From Pseudomonas tensinigenes (GTDB lineage Bacteria > Pseudomonadota > Gammaproteobacteria > Pseudomonadales > Pseudomonadaceae): DNA of 64,000 nucleotides. Position numbers and translations under genes: made by a program. Of the stretch, positions 38,952 through 49,115 are shown in pieces; position 1 is the first letter of the stretch, and each line of letters opens with the position of its first letter. The DNA lies in NCBI RefSeq assembly GCF_014268445.2, contig NZ_CP077089.1:6557779-6621778 (forward strand), in the 5' to 3' direction. The notes beneath the pieces were generated by a model. The model made no database searches and was not told the DNA's origin. It was given only the letters and a program-made list of their open reading frames with translations.

Positions 38952-41795
38952 ATGACGCGCACCCACGAAATCCGCCCCGACCTGGACGAAGGCATTGACC
39001 GCAAGGTCCTCAGCCAGCTGCGCGCGCGTTTTCTCAAACTCAATGAAGGCCGCCTGGGCCGCGCCCTGGAAGGTTTGTCGACGCGCCAACAGAGCGTGTT
39101 GACGCTGTTGCCGCTGTTCTTCCACGTCAACCATCCCCTGCTGCCGGGTTATGTCTCGGGCAGTACACCGGCCGGTCTGTCGAATTACGAGCCGGACACC
39201 AATACGCTTGCCGAAGCGCAACGCCTGACCCGCTCGTTCTCCTACAAGCCGCGCCACGGCAGCAACCCGCCACGACCGATCCACGGCCTGTTCCTGATGG
39301 GCAGCCTTGGCACGCTGGCACAGGCCGATCAGAGCGACATGGACGTGTGGGTCTGCCACGCGCCTGACTTGAGCGAAAGTGAACTCAGTGAGCTGAGCAA
39401 GAAATGTCAGTTGCTCGAAACCTGGGCTGCGAGCCAAGGCGCCGAAGCGCATTTTTTCCTGATCGACCCGGAGCGCTTCGTCAAAGGCGAACGCGACACC
39501 CAGCTCAGCTCGGAAAACTGCGGCAGCACTCAGCACTATCTGTTGCTGGACGAGTTTTACCGCACCGCAATCTGGCTGGCCGGGCGCACGCCGATCTGGT
39601 GGCTGGTGCCGGTTTACGAAGAAACCGCCTACGACCTCTACACCCACACCCTGCTGTCCAAGCGTTTCATCCGCGCCGACGAAACCCTCGACCTTGGCCA
39701 TCTGGCGAGAATCCCGCCAGGCGAGTTCATCGGCGCCGGATTGTGGCAGTTGTTCAAAGGCATCGAGTCACCGTACAAATCGGTGCTCAAACTGCTGCTG
39801 ACCGAGGTCTACGCCAGCGAACACCCGCAGGTGCAGTGCCTGAGCCTGCGCTTCAAAAAAGCCGTGTTCGCCAACCAACTGGATCTGGATGAACTGGACC
39901 CGTACATGGTCGTGTACCGGCGTATCGAGGAATACCTCACCGCGCGCAACGAGCCGGAGCGGCTGGAACTGGTGCGCCGCGCGCTGTACCTGAAGATCAA
40001 CCGCAAGCTCACCGGCAACAGCCGCACCCAGAGCTGGCAACGCACGTTGCTGGAACGGCTTGCCAGCGAGTGGCATTGGGATCAGCGACAACTGACCCTG
40101 CTCGACAGCCGCAGTCAGTGGAAAGTCCGCCAGGTCAGCGCCGAACGCCGCGCGCTGGTCAATGAGCTGAACTACAGCTATCGCTTCCTGACCCAGTTCG
40201 CCCGCACCGAGCAGACCGTCAGCCTGATCAACAAGCGCGACCTCAATGTGCTCGGCCGTCGGCTCTACGCAGCCTTCGAGCGCAAGGCCGACAAGGTCGA
40301 GTTCATCAACCCCGGCATCGCCCCGGATCTGGCCGAAGACACCCTGACGCTGGTGCAGTCGCGTAACAAAAAGGAACCGGGGCAAACCCAGTGGGGCCTG
40401 TACAACGGCAGCCTGACCGCATTGGAGTGGGAACACTTCGCGCCAATCAAGCGCAGCCGCGAGTTACTGGAGCTGTTGACCTGGTGCCACCGCAACGGTG
40501 TGATCGACAGCAGCACTCGCCTGGCTTTGCATCCCGGCACCAGCGACCTGAGCGAATTTGAGCTGTTCAACCTGCTCGGCAGCCTGCAACAGTGCATCGC
40601 CCTGCCCCTGCCTACAGTGGCTGAAGAGCCATTGCTGCGCGCCGCGGTGCCGAGCGAAGTGCTGATTCTGGTCAACGTAGGGATTGACCCGCTAAAACAT
40701 CACCGCGACCTCAATATCCTGATGACCACCGAGCGTACCGACTCGCTGAGTTACGCCGGCGTGCGCGAAAACCTCGTGTTGACCCTCGATCAAGTCACGC
40801 TCAACAGCTGGAACGAAGTGCTGGTCAACCGCTTCGATGGCCCCCACGCCCTGCTCGATTGCCTGCGCGATTACCTCAACAACCTGCCACGCGGGGCCTT
40901 GCAGCCGTCGTTGAAGGTGCGCTGCTTCTGCCACAACCGTGCACAGTTCATCGCCCGTCGCGTCGAGGAAATCATCGACACCGCGCAGAATCTGTTGCTC
41001 AGCGAGTTGAATCATCGCTACCTGATTCAGGTGCAGCAGCACTATCACGTGCTGGAGTTGGTGCCGGGCCAGGTCAACCATATCGCCCTCGCCACCCTGC
41101 CGGCCCTGCTCGATTACCTCGGTGAAGAACAGCCGCGCTACAGTCCGCTGCACCTGGATCCGATGGCGCTGGAAGATCACGACCTCGCGCTGATCCTGCC
41201 GATGGGTCAGCCGGAATGTATTCAAGTGTTCTACCGGATCACCGAACAGCAGGCCGAGTTGTACGTATTGGATGAGTTCAATGCGCTGTGGCAGCAACAT
41301 TTGCCCTATCACGACGAGCAGAGTCTGTTGGTGCCGTTGCAGCGTTTCCTGCAATCGATTCTGTTCCGCCGCGAAGCCGTGCTGCCGATGGACGCCGGCC
41401 CGGATAGCCGCCTTGAAACTTTGTATTACCAGTTATTGCCTTCCGGCCCGGGGCGCGCACGACGGGTCGAAGCACGGCCGGCACCGCAGACGCCAGTGAA
41501 CAAGCCGTTCTACGACGTGCAGGCGATCGTCGGCAAAGCCGCACCGGGCGAAGTGCAGGTCACCCTGTATTGCAATCAACGGGAATTCAGCGAGCTGGAA
41601 CATGGCGACCAGCTGTTCAGCGTGGTCGCCCGGGAGATTGTCGAACAGCGCCGCGAGAGCGAACGCTATCGCTGCTACATCACCGACCTCGACCTTTCAG
41701 GCCTGCTCGGTGACGGGCAGAGTTCAAGCAATCTGTATCTGCGCTACAAGGCTGACCTGGAGCGCGCCCTGAACGAGGCACTCGAACAGGTCTGA
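38952..41795 (+). CDS. cyaA: Class I adenylate cyclase
   Basis: A 947-residue cytoplasmic enzyme that makes cAMP from ATP. The catalytic N-terminal half (about 1-540) contains GSLGTLAQADQSDMDVWVC near 117-135, with the acidic metal-binding residues. The C-terminal regulatory half is full length compared with E. coli CyaA (848 residues), so this is somewhat longer. In Pseudomonas cAMP acts through Vfr; a second, membrane-bound cyclase (CyaB) is known in P. aeruginosa. It is convergent with rnk. Confidence 0.95.
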   Translation: MTRTHEIRPDLDEGIDRKVLSQLRARFLKLNEGRLGRALEGLSTRQQSVLTLLPLFFHVNHPLLPGYVSGSTPAGLSNYEPDTNTLAEAQRLTRSFSYKPRHGSNPPRPIHGLFLMGSLGTLAQADQSDMDVWVCHAPDLSESELSELSKKCQLLETWAASQGAEAHFFLIDPERFVKGERDTQLSSENCGSTQHYLLLDEFYRTAIWLAGRTPIWWLVPVYEETAYDLYTHTLLSKRFIRADETLDLGHLARIPPGEFIGAGLWQLFKGIESPYKSVLKLLLTEVYASEHPQVQCLSLRFKKAVFANQLDLDELDPYMVVYRRIEEYLTARNEPERLELVRRALYLKINRKLTGNSRTQSWQRTLLERLASEWHWDQRQLTLLDSRSQWKVRQVSAERRALVNELNYSYRFLTQFARTEQTVSLINKRDLNVLGRRLYAAFERKADKVEFINPGIAPDLAEDTLTLVQSRNKKEPGQTQWGLYNGSLTALEWEHFAPIKRSRELLELLTWCHRNGVIDSSTRLALHPGTSDLSEFELFNLLGSLQQCIALPLPTVAEEPLLRAAVPSEVLILVNVGIDPLKHHRDLNILMTTERTDSLSYAGVRENLVLTLDQVTLNSWNEVLVNRFDGPHALLDCLRDYLNNLPRGALQPSLKVRCFCHNRAQFIARRVEEIIDTAQNLLLSELNHRYLIQVQQHYHVLELVPGQVNHIALATLPALLDYLGEEQPRYSPLHLDPMALEDHDLALILPMGQPECIQVFYRITEQQAELYVLDEFNALWQQHLPYHDEQSLLVPLQRFLQSILFRREAVLPMDAGPDSRLETLYYQLLPSGPGRARRVEARPAPQTPVNKPFYDVQAIVGKAAPGEVQVTLYCNQREFSELEHGDQLFSVVAREIVEQRRESERYRCYITDLDLSGLLGDGQSSSNLYLRYKADLERALNEALEQV

Positions 41796-41801
41796 GGCGG
41801 G

Positions 41802-42221
41802 TTACTCGGGAAAAGCGCCACCATTGGCCGGTTGCGATTCGACTTCGAGCAAGGTTAGTTTGAGGGTCTTGCCACCGGGTGCCGGCCAGTCAATGTGCTG
41901 ACCGACCTTCAGACCCAACAGCGCGCTGCCGACCGGGGCCAGGATCGAGATCTTGCCTTCATCGGCGTTGGCATCCTTCGGATAGACCAGCGTCAGGTGG
42001 TAATCCTTGCCACTGCCTTCTTCGCGGCAATGCACACGGGAATTCATCGTCACGACATCGGCGGGCACTTCATCGTGGCCGACCACGGTATCGGCGCGGT
42101 CCAGTTCGGTTTGCAGCGCAATCACGCCCGGCGCAGCCTGGTCTTTATCGTTCAGGCTATCGATCAGGCGCTCCAGACGTTGCACGTCCAGACGGGTAAG
42201 GGTGATGGAAGGTGCGGTCAT
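41802..42221 (-). CDS. rnk: Rnk, nucleoside diphosphate kinase regulator
   Basis: A 139-residue GreA/GreB-like protein with an N-terminal helical stretch (ITLTRLDVQRLERLIDSL) and the GreA C-terminal fold (EEGSGKDYHLTLVYPKDANA, ISILAPVGSALLGLKVGQ). Rnk binds RNA polymerase in competition with Gre factors; in P. aeruginosa it was found through effects on Ndk and alginate. I chose the ATG at 42221, with GGAG upstream; an upstream in-frame ATG would add ten odd residues. Confidence 0.92.
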   Translation of the reverse strand: MTAPSITLTRLDVQRLERLIDSLNDKDQAAPGVIALQTELDRADTVVGHDEVPADVVTMNSRVHCREEGSGKDYHLTLVYPKDANADEGKISILAPVGSALLGLKVGQHIDWPAPGGKTLKLTLLEVESQPANGGAFPE

Positions 42222-42260
42222 GATCCGGGCAGACTCCTTTCTTCTGCACACAAAAAAAGC

Positions 42261-42288
42261 AAAACCCCGCCAAAAAAGACGGGGTTTT
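42261..42288. terminator. Terminator-like hairpin upstream of rnk
   Basis: AAAACCCCG-CCAAAAAAGA-CGGGGTTTT hairpin. It lies between the rnk start and the DUF1289 gene, so it most likely ends transcription of the minus-strand cyaY-DUF1289 unit before rnk. Confidence 0.65.
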
Positions 42289-42368
42289 CACCAGGCCTCG
42301 ATGGGTTGAGGCGTGTTCGGACACTATCACAGCTCAAAAAATATACAAGTCACCCACCCGGCCGGCCC

Positions 42369-42590
42369 CTACATTGAGGAATTGCGGCGGTCTGCGGCTT
42401 GGGCGCAGATGACCCGGCGGCGTTGATCGTCCGCCGAACGCCATTCGCGAATGTCTTCGACATGGCGGAAGCAGCCGAGGCAGACCTTTTGCTCGTCCAG
42501 TCGGCATACACCGCTGCACGGCGAAGGCACTGCCGGGCTGATGTTGCTGTAGAGCGGCTTCGGAGGCCGGGCGGGAGCAGTCTCAGTCAC
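42369..42590 (-). CDS. DUF1289-family small Cys-rich protein
   Basis: A 73-residue protein with the DUF1289 pattern: PSPCSGVCRLDEQKVCLGC followed by FRHVEDIREW. The four cysteines suggest a metal or cluster site. I take the GTG at 42590 as start, four bases after the cyaY stop with GAAGG about ten bases upstream. The downstream residues include no better start. The likely operon with cyaY is of interest because frataxin handles iron for cluster assembly, but a link is only inferred. Confidence 0.7.
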   Translation of the reverse strand: MTETAPARPPKPLYSNISPAVPSPCSGVCRLDEQKVCLGCFRHVEDIREWRSADDQRRRVICAQAADRRNSSM

Positions 42591-42594
42591 GGAA

Positions 42595-42927
42595 TCACAG
42601 ACCTTCGAAATCGAATTCGGCGCCGGCCTGCTGCTTGACGATGCGCTCGAGCATTTCGCCCAATTGCTCTTCGCTCTTGTCGCACATCCAGCGCTCGCTT
42701 TCTTCGTCGTAGTCGAAGTGGAAACCACCGGATACCGCCGCCAGCCACAGCTGACGCAGCGGCTCCTGGCGGCTGAAGATCAGCTGCGAGCCGTTTTCGA
42801 ACTTGACGGTAAGCACACCGGCCGAGCTCTCCAGATCGATATCCAGATCACTTTCGTCAAAGATGTCTTCCAGTTTTTCCTGGGTTTCATCGACCAGATC
42901 GTGAAAACGGGCTTCGGACAAACTCAT
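42595..42927 (-). CDS. cyaY: Frataxin homologue CyaY
   Basis: A 110-residue iron-binding protein that regulates iron-sulfur cluster assembly. It begins MSLSEARFHDLVDETQEKLE with an acidic first helix (EDIFDESDLDIDLE), and the beta sheet shows GVLTVKFENGSQLIFSRQEP and WLAAVSGGFHFDY. I chose the ATG at 42927, with GAGG upstream and the standard family length. A longer reading frame upstream runs into the REP pair and is rejected. Confidence 0.95.
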   Translation of the reverse strand: MSLSEARFHDLVDETQEKLEDIFDESDLDIDLESSAGVLTVKFENGSQLIFSRQEPLRQLWLAAVSGGFHFDYDEESERWMCDKSEEQLGEMLERIVKQQAGAEFDFEGL

Positions 42928-43043
42928 TGCGGCAACCTCAAAAAATGTCTGATCAGGCACAAGCGCCGAAAGATACGGACGCTGCCGGCCGATTGCAAAG
43001 ATTAACGACCAAGCACCGGTCAGGGCATCGAACACCCAACCCT

Positions 43044-43130
43044 GTGGGAGCGAGCCTGCTCGCGAATGGCCGGCACATTCAACATTATTGTTGCCTGACA
43101 CACCGCCATCGCGAGCAAGCTCGCTCCCAA
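43044..43130. repeat. Inverted REP pair
   Basis: GTGGGAGCGAGCCTGCTCGC faces GCGAGCAAGCTCGCTCCCAA, between cyaY and lptM in a divergent region. Confidence 0.9.
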
Positions 43131-43181
43131 AGGGTTACCAGTGCTCACGAACAAGCCCCGCCGGACGGGAGGGCCATCACA

Positions 43182-43210
43182 TAGGCAAGCCGCCGGGTGG
43201 CCGGTATACT
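43182..43210 (+). promoter_or_regulatory. Candidate sigma-70 promoter of the lptM-lysA-dapF operon
   Basis: TAGGCA (four of six matches to the -35 consensus), 17 bases, then TATACT, about 35 bases upstream of the lptM start. Confidence 0.5.
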
Positions 43211-43244
43211 CCGGCGCAATTAACGCATTTTCAAGGATTTCGCC

Positions 43245-43418
43245 ATGAAGCGCCTGATCTCTTCCCTTGCTGCGCTCGTCGCGGTTGCCTGCCTTGTTTC
43301 GGCCTGCGGTCAAAAAGGCCCGCTGTACCTGCCCGATGATGATCAGGACCCAGCCGAGCAAGCCCAGTCTTCGCAAAAGCAGCCTGCTTCGAAAGCACAC
43401 AAGCACGACGTTTACTAA
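43245..43418 (+). CDS. lptM: LptM (YifL/LppL) small lipoprotein
   Basis: A 57-residue lipoprotein, too short for most ORF cut-offs. The signal peptide [20 protein letters not shown] ends at Cys21, followed by GQKGPLYLP, the LptM signature. The rest is Gln/Lys/Asp-rich. In E. coli LptM assists maturation of LptD, the outer-membrane LPS translocon. The gene lies ten bases upstream of lysA, the same order as lppL-lysA in P. aeruginosa. AAGGAT precedes the ATG. Confidence 0.93.
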   Translation: MKRLISSLAALVAVACLVSACGQKGPLYLPDDDQDPAEQAQSSQKQPASKAHKHDVY

Positions 43419-43427
43419 GGGATCGCC

Positions 43428-44675
43428 ATGGACGCTTTTAACTACCGTGGCGGGGAGCTGTTCGCGGAAGGCGTGGCGCTGTCAGCCATCGCCGACCGTT
43501 TCGGCACGCCCACTTATGTTTATTCGCGCGCGCACATCGAAGCCCAGTATCTGGCCTACGCCGATGCGCTGGCCGGCATGCCACATCTGGTTTGCTTCGC
43601 GGTCAAAGCCAACTCCAACCTCGGCGTGCTGAATGTCCTGGCCCGTCTCGGGGCCGGTTTCGACATCGTTTCCCGTGGTGAGCTGGAACGCGTTCTCGCC
43701 GCTGGCGGCAGTGCTGACAAGATCGTCTTCTCCGGTGTCGGCAAGACCCGTGACGACATGCGTCGCGCACTGGAAGTCGGCGTGCACTGCTTCAACGTCG
43801 AATCCACCGATGAGCTCGAGCGCCTGCAAGTGGTTGCCGCCGAACTGGGCGTTCGCGCACCGGTGTCGCTGCGGGTGAACCCGGACGTCGATGCCGGCAC
43901 CCACCCGTACATTTCCACCGGTCTCAAAGAGAACAAGTTCGGCATCGCCATCGCCGACGCCGAAGACGTGTACGTGCGCGCCGCGCATCTGCCGAACCTC
44001 GAAGTGGTCGGCGTCGACTGCCACATCGGTTCGCAACTGACCACGCTGCCACCGTTCCTTGATGCCCTTGATCGCCTGCTGGATCTGGTCGATCGCCTCG
44101 GCGACTGCGGCATTCACCTGCGCCACATCGATCTTGGTGGTGGTTTGGGCGTGCGTTATCGCGATGAAGAGCCGCCATTGGCTGCCGACTACATCAAAGC
44201 CGTACGCGAGCGTCTCAACGGTCGTGATCTGGCGCTGGTGTTCGAGCCGGGCCGTTTCATCGTTGCCAACGCCGGCGTGCTGCTGACGCAGGTCGAGTAC
44301 CTCAAGCACACCGAACACAAAGATTTCGCCATCGTCGACGCGGCAATGAACGACCTGATTCGCCCGGCGCTGTATCAAGCGTGGATGGACGTTACCGCGG
44401 TCAAACCGCGTGACACCGCTGCGCGCAAATACGACATCGTCGGCCCGATCTGCGAAACCGGCGACTTCCTCGCCAAGGATCGCGAACTGGCCCTGGCCGA
44501 AGGCGATCTGCTGGCCGTGCATTCGGCCGGTGCCTACGGTTTTGTAATGAGTTCCAACTACAACACCCGTGGCCGTGCGGCCGAAGTGCTGGTAGACGGT
44601 GACCAGGTTTTTGAAGTGCGCCGCCGCGAAACCGTGGCTGAGCTGTTTGCCGGCGAAAGCCTGCTGCCGGAGTAA
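43428..44675 (+). CDS. lysA: Diaminopimelate decarboxylase
   Basis: A 415-residue PLP enzyme that makes lysine from meso-diaminopimelate. The PLP lysine is Lys60 in CFAVKANSN. The glycine-rich phosphate-binding loop is [10 protein letters not shown], with [11 protein letters not shown] and the cysteine-glutamate motif ICETGDFLA of the alternate active site. It follows lptM in an operon with dapF, which supplies its substrate. Confidence 0.97.
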   Translation: MDAFNYRGGELFAEGVALSAIADRFGTPTYVYSRAHIEAQYLAYADALAGMPHLVCFAVKANSNLGVLNVLARLGAGFDIVSRGELERVLAAGGSADKIVFSGVGKTRDDMRRALEVGVHCFNVESTDELERLQVVAAELGVRAPVSLRVNPDVDAGTHPYISTGLKENKFGIAIADAEDVYVRAAHLPNLEVVGVDCHIGSQLTTLPPFLDALDRLLDLVDRLGDCGIHLRHIDLGGGLGVRYRDEEPPLAADYIKAVRERLNGRDLALVFEPGRFIVANAGVLLTQVEYLKHTEHKDFAIVDAAMNDLIRPALYQAWMDVTAVKPRDTAARKYDIVGPICETGDFLAKDRELALAEGDLLAVHSAGAYGFVMSSNYNTRGRAAEVLVDGDQVFEVRRRETVAELFAGESLLPE

Positions 44676-44678
44676 CCC

Positions 44679-45509
44679 ATGCTGCTGCGTTTTACTAAAA
44701 TGCACGGCTTGGGCAATGACTTCATGGTTCTCGACCTGGTCAGCCAGCACGCGCATATTCAGCCAAAGCACGCCAAGCAATGGGGCGACCGCCACACCGG
44801 TATCGGTTTCGACCAGTTGCTGATCGTCGAGGCGCCGAGCAACCCGGACGTGGATTTCCGTTACCGGATCTTCAATTCCGATGGCTCGGAAGTCGAGCAG
44901 TGCGGCAACGGTGCGCGCTGTTTTGCGCGCTTCGTGCTCGACAAGCGTCTGACCGCCAAACGGCAGATTCGCGTCGAGACCAAGGGCGGCATCATCGAAC
45001 TGGACGTGCGTAACGACGGCCAGATCGGCGTAAACATGGGCGCCCCGCGCCTGGTGCCGGCGGACATTCCGTTCGAAGCGCCGGCGCAGGCCAGCAGCTA
45101 TCAGCTGGAAGTCGACGGCACCACGGTCGAACTGGCCGCCGTGTCGATGGGCAACCCGCATGCGGTATTGCGCGTGCAGGACATCAACAGTGCACCGGTG
45201 CATGAACTGGGGCCGAAAATCGAACACCATCCGCGCTTCCCAGCGCGAGTGAACGTCGGTTTTCTCCAGGTCATCGACCGCAACCGTGCGCAGTTGCGCG
45301 TGTGGGAACGCGGTGCTGGGGAAACCCAGGCCTGCGGTACCGGTGCCTGTGCAGCGGCTGTCGCTGCGATCAGCCAAGGGTGGATGGATTCGCCGCTATT
45401 GGTCGACCTGCCCGGCGGGCGTCTGTCCATTGAATGGGCAGGCCCTGGCCAACCGGTACTGATGACCGGTCCGGCAGTGCGTGTATACGAAGGACAAGTG
45501 CGTCTTTGA
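44679..45509 (+). CDS. dapF: Diaminopimelate epimerase
   Basis: A 276-residue cofactor-independent epimerase that interconverts LL- and meso-diaminopimelate. The two active-site cysteines are Cys75 (EQCGNGARC) and Cys219 (QACGTGACA). The start [19 protein letters not shown] is conserved. Three bases separate it from lysA, and DUF484, xerC and a HAD gene follow closely. The dapF-DUF484-xerC order is common in gammaproteobacteria. Confidence 0.97.
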   Translation: MLLRFTKMHGLGNDFMVLDLVSQHAHIQPKHAKQWGDRHTGIGFDQLLIVEAPSNPDVDFRYRIFNSDGSEVEQCGNGARCFARFVLDKRLTAKRQIRVETKGGIIELDVRNDGQIGVNMGAPRLVPADIPFEAPAQASSYQLEVDGTTVELAAVSMGNPHAVLRVQDINSAPVHELGPKIEHHPRFPARVNVGFLQVIDRNRAQLRVWERGAGETQACGTGACAAAVAAISQGWMDSPLLVDLPGGRLSIEWAGPGQPVLMTGPAVRVYEGQVRL

Positions 45510-45522
45510 GTGAGCAGAAACC

Positions 45523-46248
45523 ATGACCGATAAGCCTCAGGTACCCGCCCGACAGTCCGACGAATCAGCGTCCGAGAGCCTCGAGGCGGCAGCGGTTGCC
45601 GCATACCTCGAGGCGCATCCGGACTTCTTCGTCGAGCACGAAGAACTGCTGCCCGCCCTGCGCATTCCTCACCAGCGCGGTGACACCGTTTCGCTGGTCG
45701 AGCGGCAGATGACTATCCTGCGCGACCGCAACATCGAGATGCGTCACCGCCTCTCGCATTTGATGGACGTCGCCCGCGACAACGATCGCCTGTTCGACAA
45801 GACCCGTCGTTTGATCCTGTCCCTGATGGACGCCAGCAGCCTGGAAGACGTGGTGATCAGCGTCGAAGACAGTCTGCGCCAGGATTTCCAGGTGCCTTTT
45901 GTCAGCCTGATTTTGCTCGGTGACAACCCGGCACCGGTTGGCCGCTGGGTCACTCACGCCGACGCGCAGGTCGCCATCGGCGGCTTGCTCACCGAAGGCA
46001 AAAGCGTCAGCGGCAGCCTGCGCGAGCACGAACTGGACTTCCTCTTCGGCGAAGAACAGCGCAAGCAGATCGGCTCCACCGCCGTGGTCGCGGTCAGCCA
46101 TCAAGGCATCCACGGCATTCTGGCGATCGCCAGCCGTGATCCGCAGCACTACAAGAGTTCGGTGGGTACGCTGTTTCTCAGCTACATCGCCGAAGTCATG
46201 GGCCGCGTGCTGCCACGGGTCAACAGCTCCCTGCGCTCGGTACGCTGA
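45523..46248 (+). CDS. DUF484-family protein (GAF-like)
   Basis: A 241-residue protein. The N-terminal helical part has [22 protein letters not shown] and [17 protein letters not shown]-like domain (about 85-235) shows [36 protein letters not shown] and [14 protein letters not shown]. Members are always near dapF and xerC, and function is unknown. The gene ends two bases before xerC. Confidence 0.88.
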   Translation: MTDKPQVPARQSDESASESLEAAAVAAYLEAHPDFFVEHEELLPALRIPHQRGDTVSLVERQMTILRDRNIEMRHRLSHLMDVARDNDRLFDKTRRLILSLMDASSLEDVVISVEDSLRQDFQVPFVSLILLGDNPAPVGRWVTHADAQVAIGGLLTEGKSVSGSLREHELDFLFGEEQRKQIGSTAVVAVSHQGIHGILAIASRDPQHYKSSVGTLFLSYIAEVMGRVLPRVNSSLRSVR

Positions 46249-46250
46249 AC

Positions 46251-47150
46251 ATGGAACGGCAACTGGACGCTTACTGCGAACACCTGCGCAGTGAGCGACA
46301 GGTGTCGCCGCACACGCTGTCGGCCTACCGCCGCGACCTCGACAAAGTCCTCGGCTGGTGCGTGAAACAGAACATCGGCAGCTGGGCCGCGCTGGATATT
46401 CAACGCCTGCGCAGCCTGATCGCCCGTTTGCATGCGCAGGGACAATCCTCGCGCAGCCTCGCGCGGCTGCTGTCGGCAGTGCGCGGGCTCTATCACTATC
46501 TCAATCGCGAAGGTCTTTGCGACCATGATCCGGCCACGGGTCTGGCACCGCCGAAAGGCGAGCGCCGACTGCCGAAAACCCTCGACACCGATCGTGCGCT
46601 GCAACTGCTTGAAGGTGCGGTCGAGGATGATTTTCTTGCGCGGCGCGATCAGGCGATTCTGGAGTTGTTCTATTCCTCCGGCCTGCGCCTTTCCGAACTG
46701 ACCGGGCTCAATCTTGATCAGCTGGATCTTGCTGACGGTATGGTTCAAGTGCTCGGCAAGGGCAGCAAAACCCGCCTGCTACCGGTGGGTAAAAAGGCCC
46801 GCGAAGCACTGGAACAATGGCTACCGTTACGGGCCATGACCAACCCCGCAGACGACGCCGTATTCGTCAGCCAGCAAGGTCGACGCCTTGGCCCGCGAGC
46901 GATTCAGGTGCGGGTCAAACTGGCCGGCGAACGTGAGCTGGGGCAGAACCTGCACCCGCACATGCTGCGGCACTCTTTCGCCAGCCACTTGCTGGAATCC
47001 TCGCAAGACCTGCGTGCGGTGCAGGAACTGCTCGGCCACTCCGACATCAAGACCACGCAGATCTACACCCATCTGGACTTCCAGCATCTGGCGGCGGTCT
47101 ACGACAGTGCCCATCCACGGGCCAAACGCATGAAAGGCGACGATTCATGA
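46251..47150 (+). CDS. xerC: Tyrosine recombinase XerC
   Basis: A 299-residue recombinase that acts with XerD at dif to resolve chromosome dimers (called Sss in Pseudomonas, where it also affects root colonisation). The SAM-like N-terminal domain is about 1-90. The catalytic set is present: Arg in [12 protein letters not shown], Lys in [41 protein letters not shown] with His and nucleophile Tyr. It overlaps the HAD gene by four bases. Confidence 0.96.
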   Translation: MERQLDAYCEHLRSERQVSPHTLSAYRRDLDKVLGWCVKQNIGSWAALDIQRLRSLIARLHAQGQSSRSLARLLSAVRGLYHYLNREGLCDHDPATGLAPPKGERRLPKTLDTDRALQLLEGAVEDDFLARRDQAILELFYSSGLRLSELTGLNLDQLDLADGMVQVLGKGSKTRLLPVGKKAREALEQWLPLRAMTNPADDAVFVSQQGRRLGPRAIQVRVKLAGERELGQNLHPHMLRHSFASHLLESSQDLRAVQELLGHSDIKTTQIYTHLDFQHLAAVYDSAHPRAKRMKGDDS

Positions 47151-47854
47151 GCATCCAGTTAATCACCTTCGACCTCGACGACACGCTATGGGACACCGCC
47201 CCGGTGATCGTCAGCGCCGAAGCGGTATTGCGCGAATGGCTGAGCGAACATGCGCCGAATCTGGGCGCGGTGCCGGTGGAGCATTTGTGGGCGATTCGCG
47301 AGCGGGTGCTGGCCAACGAGCCGGGACTCAAGCATCGGATCAGTGCTCTACGCAGGCGGGTGTTGTTTCATGCAATGGAAGACGCCGGGTACGCCCATAG
47401 CGAAGCATCCGACCTGGCCGACAAGGGTTTTGAAGTGTTTCTGCATGCGCGGCATCAGATCGAAGTGTTTCCTGAAGTCGAGCCGGTGCTGGAGATTCTT
47501 GCCAATCACTACTCGCTTGGCGTAGTCACCAATGGCAATGCCGATGTGCGCCGGTTGGGGTTGGCGGATTACTTCAAATTTGCGCTGTGTGCGGAAGATA
47601 TCGGCATCGCCAAACCGGATGCCCGGTTGTTCCACGAAGCCTTGCAGCGCGGTGGAGCCACGGCCGAAACCGCCGTACATATCGGTGATCACCCGGGCGA
47701 TGACATCGCCGGGGCGCAGCAGGCCGGATTGCGGGCGATCTGGTTTAACCCGGCGGGTAAAACCTGGGAAGCGGATCGCTTGCCGGACGCCGAAATCCGT
47801 AGCCTGAGCGACCTGCCAGCGGTGCTCGCACGCTGGAATGCCCCCTCGAACTGA
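47147..47854 (+). CDS. HAD-family phosphatase (YigB-like)
   Basis: A 235-residue HAD hydrolase with motif [11 protein letters not shown] near 8-17, motif II VTNGNAD, motif III lysine in IAKPDARLF and motif [11 protein letters not shown]. The cap is a C1 helical type, as in YigB, a flavin-pathway phosphatase that follows xerC in E. coli; the true substrate is not proven here. It starts within the xerC stop (ATGA) and is the last gene of the operon before a REP pair. Confidence 0.88.
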   Translation: MSIQLITFDLDDTLWDTAPVIVSAEAVLREWLSEHAPNLGAVPVEHLWAIRERVLANEPGLKHRISALRRRVLFHAMEDAGYAHSEASDLADKGFEVFLHARHQIEVFPEVEPVLEILANHYSLGVVTNGNADVRRLGLADYFKFALCAEDIGIAKPDARLFHEALQRGGATAETAVHIGDHPGDDIAGAQQAGLRAIWFNPAGKTWEADRLPDAEIRSLSDLPAVLARWNAPSN

Positions 47855-47867
47855 TCTACTACACCCT

Positions 47868-47956
47868 GTGGGAGCGAGCCTGCTCGCGAAGGCATTCTGT
47901 CATTCAATACTGATGTTGACTGACCCACCGCTTTCGCGAGCAGGCTCGCTCCCACA
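47868..47956. repeat. Inverted REP pair
   Basis: GTGGGAGCGAGCCTGCTCGC faces GCGAGCAGGCTCGCTCCCAC, between the convergent HAD and sutA genes. Confidence 0.9.
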
Positions 47957-47996
47957 AGGGAATTGCATTTACTTCAGTTGCTTTATTCCAGACATG

Positions 47997-48026
47997 AAAA
48001 AGCCCGCAGCGACGGCGGGCCTTTTC
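47997..48026 (-). terminator. Intrinsic terminator of sutA
   Basis: AAAAGCCCGC-AGCGAC-GGCGGGCCTTTT hairpin, 20 bases after the sutA stop codon. Confidence 0.75.
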
Positions 48027-48045
48027 AGCAAGCCAGCGGCACGCC

Positions 48046-48372
48046 TCAGATAGGGCGGCTGCCGTACTTGTTGTCTGGCTTCTTCGGTGGATCGGCGACC
48101 ACATTGGCCTCCACTTCCTGCACTTTTCCGCCGCGCGACAGGAACTCTTCCATGGCCTTGGCCAGGGCGTCGCGCTCCTTGTTCTTGGCTTCAATGCTCG
48201 GCAACTCATCAACCGACACCGCAGCCTTGGCTTTGCCTTTGGCAGCCGGGGCCGGCGTATCGTCACCGCCATCGTCGTCAGCAACGTCTTCCGCTGCTGC
48301 TTCCAGGCCTTCCTCGGCCTCGTCTTCGTCGCCTACTTCGAGGTCGTCGTTTTCCAGATCATCGTCGCTCAT
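48046..48372 (-). CDS. sutA: SutA, RNA polymerase-binding regulator
   Basis: A 108-residue protein with a very acidic disordered N-terminus (MSDDDLENDDLEVGDEDEAE), a middle helix (SVDELPSIEAKNKERDALAKAMEEFL) and a C-terminal tail ending PDNKYGSRPI. This is the SutA layout of Pseudomonas. SutA binds RNA polymerase and raises ribosomal and maintenance gene transcription in slow growth. The gene is a single unit with its own terminator. Confidence 0.88.
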   Translation of the reverse strand: MSDDDLENDDLEVGDEDEAEEGLEAAAEDVADDDGGDDTPAPAAKGKAKAAVSVDELPSIEAKNKERDALAKAMEEFLSRGGKVQEVEANVVADPPKKPDNKYGSRPI

Positions 48373-48474
48373 GTTCTACCTCATGACTTGCGAAAAGCAG
48401 ATTAGTTATAGACCAGCTTTGGCAACTGTCGAAAGTCGCCGTTAAAAAATCAGTAACCATTGGTGACCAACGGT

Positions 48475-48900
48475 TTATGCCCCTTCACCGTGCAAGGTGT
48501 CGAGGACTTTTCGGGCACCGCCATGATCACGGTGCTCGCCCAGATAAACGCCTTGCCAGGTCCCCAGTGCCAGTCGCCCTGCCGACACCGGCAGACTGAT
48601 CTGGCAGCCAAGCACGCTGGCCTTGAAGTGCGCCGGGAGGTCGTCCAGGCCTTCGTCGTTATGCTCATAGCCGTCTGTTCCTTGTGGGATCAGACGATTG
48701 AAAAATCGTTCGAAGTCGCGACGTACCGCCGGATCGGCGTTCTCGTTGATGGTCAACGACGCCGAGGTATGCTGCAGCCACAAATGCAACAGACCGACCC
48801 GGCACTCCCTGAGTTCAGGCAGCCCCGCGAGTAACTCGTCCGTTACCAGATGAAAGCCCCGGGGCCGAGCCCGCAGGGTTATCAGAGTCTGTTGCCACAT
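48475..48900 (-). CDS. yjbQ: YjbQ (UPF0047) family protein
   Basis: A 141-residue protein with the family motifs LQHTSASLTINENADPAV, GYEHNDEGLDDLPAHFKA and LGTWQGVYLGEHRDHGGAR. The conserved histidines suggest a metal site. E. coli YjbQ has weak thiamin phosphate synthase activity, but the natural role is unsettled. I chose the ATG at 48900 where homology begins; upstream in-frame codons are not conserved-looking. Confidence 0.9.
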   Translation of the reverse strand: MWQQTLITLRARPRGFHLVTDELLAGLPELRECRVGLLHLWLQHTSASLTINENADPAVRRDFERFFNRLIPQGTDGYEHNDEGLDDLPAHFKASVLGCQISLPVSAGRLALGTWQGVYLGEHRDHGGARKVLDTLHGEGA

Positions 48901-49071
48901 ACAGTTCTCCGCACGTTCGGGGCGCATTCTAGCGCGCTCTGGGAAAAAACAAAGGCCCTAATATTCCTGCAATGATGTAAGCCATTGGCCGCAGAAAAAC
49001 GCTCGTCGTAAACACGACCAAAGCCGTACGAAAAATCCTTTCAGCTGTTCTCTCTGCGACAAATTCCAGAC

Positions 49072-49104
49072 AAAAAAATGCCCGGCGAACCGGGCAAGTT
49101 TTTT
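49072..49104 (-). terminator. Intrinsic terminator of glnK-amtB
   Basis: AAAATGCCCGG-CGAA-CCGGGCAAGTTTTTT hairpin, immediately after amtB. Confidence 0.8.
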
Positions 49105-49115
49105 AATGCGCGTAC

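Noticed and set aside
43482..45377. A minus-strand frame of 631 codons opposite lysA-dapF
   Set aside because: Antisense to two strongly supported enzymes; composition (Asp, Val, His, Arg rich) is that of a shadow frame.
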